Below, one piece after another: positions 50,031-58,297 of a DNA stretch of 64,000 bases. Positions within the stretch are counted from its first letter, which is position 1. Each line of letters starts with the position of its first letter. This DNA comes from Casuarina equisetifolia. Its lineage: Eukaryota > Streptophyta > Magnoliopsida > Fagales > Casuarinaceae. Both the position numbers and the translations under genes were made by a program. The DNA lies in the NCBI GenBank assembly GCA_028551475.1, contig CM052355.1:434001-498000 (forward strand). The letters run 5' to 3'. Under the pieces are notes generated by a model. That model worked only from the letters and a program-made list of their open reading frames with translations. It was not told the origin of the DNA and made no database searches.

Positions 50031-51634
50031 GAATATGTAAATTTATAGATAATGTTAAAAGTATAAAAACTTAAAAAAATATTTCAGTATTACAAAACTT
50101 ATTTATACATATAAGAAAGCTAAAGTTAAAAGTTTTTAACTATTACTCAATAAAATATTTAAATGAAGAGACTTAATGTTTCTAAACAAACATATTCTTT
50201 CTTATACTACTTTCTTCATTTTTGATAAAAGATTAGAATATCAATTGCCTTGTTTTGAAATTGTCTGTGATTTTTTAAATATAATTTTTACATTACTAAT
50301 ATATTGACATGTTGTTTTGTTTTTATGGGGATATTATCCCATGAACTTGTATTGAAATAATATGGCCTGAAAATCATAGCTAATGATTATATATTATAAC
50401 TTATTCTTCTCTGAAGTTCTTCTTTGGTTTACGGTTTATGTTTCACCTAATCCTAAAATGGTATGGACTTCTTTCCAAATGGCAGGTTATGGGAGACGAG
50501 GAATTTGCTATTTCAGCACTCTCAGTGATAGTAGTAACTGCAATCATAACGCCATTAATAAAAGTCCTCTACGATCCTTCAAAACAATACATTAAAATCA
50601 AGAGAAATAGCATCCAACATACCAAGCATGACATGGACCTCCGAATCTTAGTTTGCATCCACAACGAAGAAAATGTTCCTACCATCATAAACCTCCTTCA
50701 AGTATCTAATGCATCGGAAGAGAGCAAGATCACCGCAATAGCCCTTATTCTTGTTGAGCTTCTTGGTAGTTCCACTCCTGTTCTTGTAGCCCACCAACCT
50801 TATGCTTCCTTACCGACAAGCATAACTTCGACCAGCCGAATCGTCAACGCCTTTAGACAGTATGAGAATCAGAATCAAGGCCTCGTCAATATCGAGCCGT
50901 TCACTTCCATCTGTCCTTTTGAAACAATGTATAATGATATCTTTCGGGTGGCCTTTGACAAGAGAGCCACCATCGTGATCTTGCCATTCCATAAGCAATG
51001 GGCCATAGGTGGCTCCACCAGGTCAACTAACCGAGCCATTCGGACTTTAAACATCAACGTCCTTAAAACCGCACCGTGCTCGGTGGGAATCCTCATTGAT
51101 CGAGGCATCCTAACTGGTTCAATATCGCATCTAACAAGTCAACCATTGTACCATATTGCCGTAATCTACATTGGTGGAGAAGACGATGCAGAATCACTAG
51201 CCTATGGTTCTCGCATGAGCAGGGAAGAAAGCGTTGATCTGACAGTCGTTCGATTTATCATCCCCAGAACTGAAAGCAACAGAGGCAAGATGCGAGATAG
51301 TAACTTGATTGATGAATATCAGAACGCTAATGCTGGGAACGAGCGGTTTGTGATTGTAGAAGAGGACGTAAAAGATGGAGCTGATCTTGTTTCATCGATA
51401 AAAGAAATGACAGATTGCTTTGATTTGATTTTAGTTGGGAGACGCCACCCGACATCCCCCATTCTTACAAGACTTGGTGTGTGGACTGAGTGTCCGGAGC
51501 TCGGAGTCATTGGCGATATACTTGCTTCGTCGGATTTTGGGGGCACAACATCAGTATTGGTGGTACAACAACAAAGATATGGATTGAATTTAACGAATCA
51601 TGGTATGCCACTGGTCACCAATGATAGAGGTTAA
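47710..51634 (+). CDS. CHX: Cation/H+ antiporter, CHX family (CHX15-like)
   Basis: Three exons, 47710-47949, 48610-49605 and 50486-51634, all phase 0, give 794 residues, the normal CHX length. CHX proteins (CPA2 family) exchange K+ or Na+ for protons on endomembranes or the plasma membrane; many act in pollen. Exon 1 gives a short hydrophilic leader and the first helix (TTLLLLQLSVISVVSHTISL). Exon 2 opens with AGIVLGPSVLGNLRAM and carries the antiporter core, including MLNSDIGRLALSSSLFCDAF with the conserved membrane Asp, FIYGPLILGLAVPTGPPLG and NTKGIVEIMLYNILKD. Exon 3 gives the last helix and the long C-terminal regulatory region with USP-like folds (MDLRILVCIHNEENVPTIIN; CFDLILVGRRHPTSP). 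The subfamily call is tentative. TA microsatellites lie in intron 2. The 5' part is duplicated and broken at about 56.1-57.0 kb. Confidence 0.93.
49750..50028. repeat. Two TA microsatellites in CHX intron 2
   Basis: TA runs occur at 49750-49766 and 49999-50028. They are the only simple repeats in the CHX gene. Confidence 0.8.
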
Positions 51635-52059
51635 CTCATTCGTGATGTTTCCCTACAATGAACTAACAAGATAATTGTGCTCTATCTTAGTGGCAAGAAC
51701 TAATTCTTGAGGTTTATAGTCTAGTGATGCTCTTTTTTCAAAGTTCTCTTGTAAATGGTTTCTAGGAGAGTTCTTTTTTTTTTAGTTGTCAATACTCTTT
51801 TAATGAATTCACTGAGTTACTGTTTTTGCAGTGATGGGCCATCATAGAAAATGAATTCATACTTATCATATATTTTTTATAATAAAAGATTCAATTCTCC
51901 CGACAACAATAAATAGAAAAAAGATGAAGATTTTGAATGAAGAGTTCAAATAGAGAACAACAATTAAACTTCTAGATAGTTCAAATGGAAGAGGAAGACA
52001 CATAAGTTGTAGACTTATGTTAGGGATCAATAGAACTTTTAGATAGTTCCACACTTGAT

Positions 52060-53340
52060 ACATTTCTATAATCCTGCACGTCTTTCTTTTGCTTGATCCT
52101 TAAGATGTTTACTAGTCCAAGCTACTGGTCCCCAAGTATCTATCGGCATTTGAAGCTCTTTAAAATCTTGGAAGTTGGTCATATCATTATTTGTGGGGAA
52201 TTTATGAATGGTTGTGTAGATGCTCAATTTCCTCATCTCTTTAAATTTTAATGAACCCCTTAGAGTACAAGATTTTTCATTTAAATTGGAATTGATTACA
52301 AATCCTTTAAAGACAAAGTTTTGAAGGAGACATAATCTCTTTGTGCGTGTGATTTAAAAGGTAACACTTAGATACATTTAAATGTATTAGTGCTTGGAGT
52401 GAACCTATCCCTTTTAGAAGTTACTATAGATTGTGACAAGCTCTAAGATCCAAAAACCTCAAATTTAAAAGCTTACACATGGAATCCAAAGTTTTGTAAT
52501 TCCAAAAACACCTTGAAGGCTAACAAGTTTCAAAAGTTTCATACTTTCCAACCTTTTAAAGAATTTAACGCTCTCTACCTTGTTATGATGTTCATGCGAG
52601 GTTTGCCACATCCCTAGATAAAAAACCTTGATATTTGTCAACTTTGTAAACAACTATTGGTAAAAAGGGTCAAGATAGGGCTCATTGACATTGAATATCA
52701 TTTGCATCTTTTATGGATTAAACCCTTTAAAAAGATATCATTCAGTTCAGTACATTTCCCCAACCCCTCAGAAGATCCATAAACCAATCAAACACCTACT
52801 TTCCTAGTTAGGATGAAAGTTCTTTTTGTGAGTTAGTGCATAATTCTTGCAACTTTTAGAAAATTCAAGGAATTCAGCACCTGTTTCTTCCAACACTTTA
52901 GACAACAATTGATTCACTGTCTATTTCCACCAACTCTTTAAAAGATCCACCAACTTCTTGGAAGGTCCAGACACAAATTGAACACCTATTTCTTTCAACT
53001 TCTTAGAAGATCCATTGACCAATTGAATACCTTTCTTTTCCTGATTTCGTTAAAGATGGTTGACCCTTTCCAAGGATTTTTTAAATTTAGAGAAACTTGT
53101 TGCCAACTTTAGAAAAAATCAAATGGCCAATTCACTTGTGTTTTCATTTCCATCTATCTCTTGATGAATTAATTGGCTATTTTGATTTTCAACAATCTCT
53201 CGACCATTGTAGAGTTTTCTATTTTTATTTCCTACAATCTCTTGACCAAGGCTGAGTATTTTCCTATTTTCTACAATCTCTTGACCAACGTTAAGTATTT
53301 TCCTATTTCCCACAATCTCTTGAGTAATTTACGTTGTGAT
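52060..53340 (-). pseudogene. RPP13-like (RPP13L4/ZAR1-type) NLR pseudogene, LRR region
   Basis: Minus-strand conceptual translation shows degenerate NLR leucine-rich repeats. Pieces are IFNVNEPYLD, FTKLTNIKVFYLGMWQTSHE, RLESMKLLKLVSLQGVFGIT, LLNLRFLDLRACHNL, GIGSLQALIHLNVSKCYLLN, CTLRGSLKFKEMRKLSIYT and FKELQMPIDTWGPVAWTSK. This order and wording match the LRR part of plant RPP13-like protein 4 NLRs, cytosolic immune receptors. It is broken by frameshifts (for example around 52470-52490) and in-frame stops. The NB-ARC domain is absent. The part between about 52740 and 53340 encodes repetitive helical peptides (SKKLKEIGVQFVSGPSKKLV; RKILNVGQEIVENRKILSLG), probably from the region before NB-ARC. 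NB-ARC has therefore been deleted between the N-terminal and LRR parts, if both belong to one gene. Confidence 0.7.
53150..53330 (-). repeat. Tandem repeat of 39-42 bp in the NLR pseudogene
   Basis: The core ACAATCTCTTGACC recurs at 53192, 53234, 53273 and 53312, with spacings 42, 39 and 39, all multiples of three. On the minus strand it encodes a 13-14 residue unit such as GNRKILNVGQEIV and ENRKILSLGQEIV. In-frame spacing suggests it expanded while the gene was coding. Confidence 0.75.
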
Positions 53341-53734
53341 TCCTCACAAGGTTTGTTGACCAATGGACAATCTTTATTCCTTTAGAAGAGGAGCCCTGTA
53401 GCCCTCAAGTGAGAGTAGCTCTTGGTGTTAAACAGCAAGAGCATCCACTACAAATATGTAAAAGTTTATGCTGTAGTTTGTACACCTTCTTTTATAAATC
53501 TGTTTGTGTTTTGTCTATATAAAAAACTTTTGTTAAATCTATGATTTTCTGTTTGGTGGTGAAGAGAAATTTTTCTTCTGTTATCTCACCACTAAGTGGT
53601 ATGAATCAAATTATTTAACTGAGATTTTTGGCTTTGTCCTCGAAAGCCTCGAGTCTTTATTTTTTTTTTTAAGGGAATTTGTAATGGAATCCAGCTCGTC
53701 CTTTAAATTCTCGGTTTGGTTCCATATGCTCTTA

Positions 53735-53814
53735 ACCAGATTGCTGGAAACGTTACCACAGAAGAAGTAACCCGACTTCTACAAAGGATTGGCAAAACCG
53801 CAAGCACTTGGTAG
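53735..53814 (+). pseudogene. Truncated HMA-domain pseudogene (last exon only), copy B
   Basis: Homologous to the last exon of the HMA gene at 44803-44942: AGNVTTEEVTRLLQRIGKTA then STW and a TAG stop at 53812-53814, where copy A continues for six residues (EGEDMCC region). The first two exons with the CxxC metal site are missing. Similarity continues through the former 3' UTR to about 54030. An open frame that runs through this former 3' UTR in another register is discussed in the findings. Confidence 0.85.
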
Positions 53815-54559
53815 AAGGAGGATAGATGTGTTAATGATACAACATTTCTGTGAAGGCCTGGCTTCTTGGCCTGAAACTAATCGAATTGATGGGATCGTAA
53901 AAGTACTTGGGAGAGGTTTTGATGAAAGAGCAAAGGAAGAGGTCACGAGGACGAAGATTGGTGCGTCTGGATTTCACTACTACTGTAAGACGGGTATGGC
54001 TCCGGAATCAATAATTATTTCATGTAGAAAAACCGGATCATCAGATCTAAAAAAATACAGGGGAAATTTTTGGAATTTTTTGACCTATTTTCAAGAAAGA
54101 AATGTTAATTTTATAGTTAATGATTAATTCTAAAGATGGAATAACCATTGCATGATAAATGTTAAAAATGGAATAATACAAAAGCCCAAATTTAAATACC
54201 ATATTTTGATGTCGCGATCAAAGATATTTCTAGAAAATTGTTTTTTCTCCTTTTATACTTTTGAATCAATATCAAAATAGTGCAACACTCTAGTTTAGGT
54301 TTGAGCATAAGCTTTCTTCTGTTTAGATGTGTTACCGAAGACCATAATCAAACAAACAAATCCAACTAAAAAGCAACTAAATGCTTGATTTTCTTTTTTC
54401 TAAATTGAAACTAGATCTGAATCATTAAAACAAGCAGCAAGAGAAGAGTACAAATTGTACAAAACATCAAGTAAAGGTGACATTCAAGTCACTTTTATCA
54501 TGTACAAAAAAACTGTCAAACTAGGAATTAAAGACGAACAAGGGAAACGCAGACTCAGT

Positions 54560-55060
54560 CTACCTCGGCTGCTGAATCGTTCGCGGACTCACTTTCACAT
54601 TGACAATCTTGGGAGCCTTCTCTACATACCTTGGCGTTCGAGCTGAAGCTCGCGGTTTCCGCCATTTCAGAGTTCCCATGGCTACCAAATCCATGTAATA
54701 GTCCCTCTCTTCTTCCTCACCTGTCCAAAAGGAAAAATGTTAGCAGTTGGATGGGAAACATGGACGAGTGAAACCGTCCGAACTCGGTCTCCCAAACTTA
54801 CGCTTTTCCTCTGCGGCGTACTCGTCGAAGAGGTCGTCGACGTCGGGGAGGAAAAGGTCACCGTCACCGGGAAGAAGAGGGTCGTTCTCAGGATCTTGGA
54901 AGCGTTCTTGGAGCCAGTAATCGCGGAACCAAGGGGAGGACTGCACCAGGGCCCACCATTGCTCGGAGAAGTCCTCCACCGTCCGGTAAGCCAGAGGTAC
55001 AAAGGACGGAGCGTTGGGATTCAAGGTCGAAGATGAAGTTCTCTGAGAAATCACGTCCAT
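54560..55060 (-). CDS. ERD15: ERD15-like protein with PAM2 motif, copy B
   Basis: Two exons, 55060-54802 and 54720-54560, give 139 residues with the same exon lengths and splice sites as copy A. It keeps the PAM2-like motif [19 protein letters not shown] and the [20 protein letters not shown] block that bind poly(A)-binding protein in this family. It differs from copy A in the acidic linker ([19 protein letters not shown] instead of the A version) and at a few other sites, with no stop or frameshift. It is the only intact gene in duplication copy B, so it has probably stayed under selection while its neighbours decayed. Confidence 0.92.
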
Positions 55061-55136
55061 TGCAATGCACTTTGAGATAGGAATGCTGAGTTGAAGAGGA
55101 TAAGACCACGGGTTTGGTTGTATCTGTTGAGGCCTA

Positions 55137-55144
55137 TATTTATA
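55137..55144 (-). promoter_or_regulatory. TATA box of ERD15 copy B
   Basis: TATAAATA on the minus strand, about 77-84 bp upstream of the start codon at 55060. Copy A has a TA dinucleotide run instead. Confidence 0.55.
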
Positions 55145-56079
55145 CCGGCAGTGCCAACAAAAATACATTGTACTTAGATATTATCACATAAATAAATATT
55201 GCCTCGCCAGCCTCTAAAAAATTCAACTTAAATATGTCTGAAGTTATTACTAATATCAAGACTTGGCAGGGTTTTTAATATGAGGCAATAAGTTAAATTG
55301 AATAATGAATTCAAAAAGTAAGTAAATCCCTTTTGATGCTGCTGGTGATGTCTTTCGTGGAAATCGGCAAGCGGAACGTGGCAGCAATAAACAATGTGGA
55401 AACAAATATGGAGTGCTAAACAAACGACGATTGCACATGGTTTTGGTCGAGAGAACATTATATATTTTCAAAACTGCGTGTGTTCAGTCATCAGTCAGTA
55501 CAACTTGTTCTCATCCACTCCTCGATAAGGGGTAGGATTTACACGTCATTGTTCTAATCCTCAACTGCACTGAAGATGATGTCGGCTGGTGAGGCACCGA
55601 CCGCCAGTAAAATAAACAAAAAAGCCGGTGTTTAAGAGCTCCATGAAGATCTTTTTAATATCAGCATGAAAAGTATAATTATATCCAATGTTTATTTTAA
55701 GAATAAGATTTTTTTTTCTTCGTTACATATAGAATTCTCAAAAACAAATATCAAAAAATAATGAGGAATGGTTCCAAAAAATCTGAAGAAAAAAAAAGAA
55801 ATGGAAAGAAAATTATATTGAGCAAACTCTTATGAGGAGAATACTGATCGTTCTTTTCCTGCAAACTTTGTTTTAACAAAAAATCTATGGATGTGCATGC
55901 AAAGGGATTTCCAGGAGAGGGACTCGCCTTCATCTTGATGGGTTCCCATCAATTCAGTAAATAATATTAGATTCAAAACAACAATGTAGCATTTTCAAAC
56001 CAAGAAGCCGGAGAGGATAGTGCTTTATTGATCCCATTTTTTTGGTCTAGATAACTATATTGATCACATTCAAAGTTTA

Positions 56080-57010
56080 ACCGTCCAGAAAAGTATAGAG
56101 ATAAAAGCAAGAGGTTGATGTCTCCATCTTCTTCTTCCTCTCAAAGCCATAGTCTTCCTTGACGATTCTTTGAATATTGGAGTGTTGAAATATCTAATTT
56201 CACATTGGGTAAGGTGATAGGAGAATTTGATCTTAGAAGCTTTTACTAACAACCCACTATAGTACAATTCTGTGTTTTAGTTGGGCCATTCAGTTTCTAA
56301 GATGGTATCAAAGCTGGCTTTATATCTTGCTTACCTTGGTGTGGTCCTTCTAGACTGATCTCACCTCTCACCGTACCCAACGTGAGATTGTAGGAGAAAG
56401 TGTTAGAGTGTTGAAATATCCAGTCTCATATTGGGTAAGGCAGCACAGTTCTGCAACTTCCTGTGATCAATCCTTGCCTAAAGTCTCTTGGGCTAGGTGT
56501 TGCGTCACAGATTTTCATAAGTTTTTTCTTCCATTCGCATCCCAATTATATGTACGCATCATTTTCATGATCTTTTCCTCTATTTGACCATGTTTGATTG
56601 TATTAATAAATAAAACTCCTAATTTAAAATTATTATTAATGTAAATAATACTTGGGAAGAAAATAAAGCAAGTATAAATTGCAGCAAAATATTCCAACAA
56701 AACTTTAAATTCCTATAGAAGGGTAAGAAAACCAACACAATTTTTTAGGAATTCTCTTGCTCATTACTATAAGACTGGACAATGGACATTTGGGAAAAAA
56801 TAAGTTGATGCATTTGAAGAGACTAGAAGCACAAAAGAAGAATTGTTAGAAGGCTTATTTTTTCTCTTAAATCAGTACGTAAGGTAAAAAAAAAAAAATA
56901 CATTCATCTATAAGTAGTACCCATGTTATAAGAAATATTGTCTAAATTTTTACATGTTGCCTCATATAAAACATGTATAGACACGTCTTCGGGAACTTAA
57001 TTGATGAGTG
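56080..57010 (+). pseudogene. CHX 5'-end pseudogene (start and body lost), copy B
   Basis: Copy B of the CHX promoter, the end of exon 1 and part of intron 1. The 5' flank matches up to about 56168. Then the start codon and most of exon 1 are replaced by an LTR-like insertion (56173-56445). Exon 1 homology resumes at about 56450 (CTGTGATCAATCCTTGCC against the intact gene near 47872). At the exon end the donor GT of the intact gene (47950) reads AT at 56517-56518. Intron 1 similarity runs to about 57010, and exons 2 and 3 are missing. It cannot encode a transporter. Confidence 0.85.
56173..56445 (+). mobile_element. Small LTR (TRIM-like) retroelement fragment
   Basis: A segment containing AGTGTTGAAATATCTAATTT at 56181-56200 recurs, diverged, at 56407-56435 (AGTGTTGAAATATCCAGTCT). 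Just after the first repeat unit is TGGTATCAAAGC (56303-56314), close to TGGTATCAGAGC, the standard plant primer-binding site for initiator methionine tRNA. Before the second repeat there is a purine-rich GTAGGAGAAAGTG. The order LTR, primer site, short interior without genes, purine tract, LTR start fits a terminal-repeat retrotransposon in miniature whose 3' LTR is cut to about 40 bases. No target-site duplication was found, so the right end is probably a deletion junction. Confidence 0.6.
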
Positions 57011-57038
57011 GTAAAATGTCTTAGTTAAATGAGTAAGT

Positions 57039-57276
57039 AAGAAGAAAGCTTTAGAAGCAGAGCATCACTGGATTATTGGCCCATCACTGCAGAAACAATA
57101 ATTCAGTGGCCTCAAAATAGAGTAAGGATGAATTTTTGAGGCAACATGTTAAAATTACATTATTCTAAAGCTTTCTTCTTGTGAATGGGAGACAATATTT
57201 TGAGGCCACTGAATTATTGTTTCTGCAGTGATGGGCCAATAATCCAGTGATGCTCTGCTTCTAAAGCTTTCTTCTT
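57039..57276. repeat. Perfect 81-bp inverted repeat (long hairpin), 76-bp loop
   Basis: The left arm at 57039-57119 is the exact reverse complement of the right arm at 57196-57276; loop 57120-57195. Arm landmarks are AAGCTTTAGAAGCAGAGCAT and GGCCCATCACTGCAGAAACA. Part of the arm occurs again in direct orientation inside the loop (CTAAAGCTTTCTTCTTGTGA at 57165 and 57261), and another part at 57414-57446. These pieces resemble the 3' flank of the intact CHX gene (51722-51840). There is no target-site duplication or MITE-type terminus, so inverted duplication of local sequence is the simplest origin. Confidence 0.9.
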
Positions 57277-57404
57277 GTGAATGGGAGACTTCGTAATTTT
57301 CATTGTAAATACATTTTTAAATTTCAACCTAGTCTTGTTTTCATTAATAAAAAGTGTCAAGATTTCACCCGAATTTTAGGGGGAAAAAAATTACATTTTC
57401 AATT

Positions 57405-57620
57405 GAAGAAGCCACTGAATTATTGTTTCTGCAGTGATGGGCCATCATAGAAAAGGAATTCAAACTTTTTGTATAATTTTTATCACAAAAGATCCAATCC
57501 TCTCAACAACAATAAACACAAAAGGGGAAAGGATTTTGAATGAAGAGTTCGAATACAGAGCAAAAATTGAACTTTTAAATAGTTACAAGGGAGGAGGAAG
57601 AATTATAAATTGTTGACTAT
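57405..57620. repeat. Copy of the CHX 3' flank (partner 51800-52020)
   Basis: TGCAGTGATGGGCCATCATAG and the following 180 bases match the sequence 170-390 bases downstream of the intact CHX stop codon, including TTTTGAATGAAGAGTTC. It shows that copy B once extended across CHX and lost the gene body. A 60-codon open frame here is not considered coding. Confidence 0.85.
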
Positions 57621-58239
57621 TGTAATGGTCTCGAATAATCGCATGCTAAATTTTTGGAAACAAACCAAACGTGTTCATGTAGTCCTGAACATGTATGAGG
57701 AGAGAAGCTTTGACACTTTATCTTGTTTTTTGTCAATCTCATTTATCAAAAGCCTTATTCAGTTCTTAGTAGTTAAATAGTTGTCCAACTAATCATATTG
57801 ATTATACCATAAGGGATTCATAAACATAATAAAGACAAATCAAGATCAACTAAAGTTTATAATTAGGAATAATGAACAAGTAACGTAAGATTTATGGGAA
57901 ATGTTGTTTTAATTATAGATTTTAATTTCAAAATGATGTTGCACAAGGCGTGGGAAGGCATTTTGTTTCTTCTGAGCTGTTCAACAAATATACGGCTTTA
58001 ATCAGCCAGAAATTTGGGCCACGATTGGATCAATCATGGACCATGTTAAAGATTGTCCCTATTTCAGCTCAAGCGGGACCTTATTTATGAGAGACCCATC
58101 AAGCAACGAGAAAGCATCGAAACGCTCGAGCCATCTGGCACCAAGCGACGTCGACGGCCCCATACGTGTTTGGGTATTGGACGCCGAAATTTCCCACCCT
58201 AGTCAAAGCACGGCACTTCTAGACAACCGTTCTAAACCA
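57621..58239. other. Upstream region of arogenate dehydrogenase
   Basis: AT-rich up to about 58000, then a more mixed leader region. No gene supported. Confidence 0.4.
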
Positions 58240-58247
58240 TCTCTCTC

Positions 58248-58292
<45 letters not shown>
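58240..58292. repeat. CT microsatellite immediately upstream of the ADH start codon
   Basis: About 26 CT units with one CG interruption, ending six bases before the ATG at 58298. It must lie in the 5' UTR or core promoter. A long open frame across it (58036-58758) is a by-product of the repeat. Confidence 0.9.
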
Positions 58293-58295
<3 letters not shown>

Positions 58296-58297
58296 CC

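Larger units (their letters stand above)
53730..57010. repeat. Segmental duplication, copy B
   Basis: Direct-orientation partner of 44840-48490, about 8.9 kb away. It contains the HMA remnant, an intact ERD15, and a broken CHX 5' region with a small LTR-type insertion. It carries an extra roughly 90-base segment near 55230-55320 that is absent from copy A. Confidence 0.9.

Noticed and set aside
57039-57276. Reading the long hairpin as a MITE
   Set aside because: No target-site duplication at the ends and the arms match local CHX flank rather than a transposon family.
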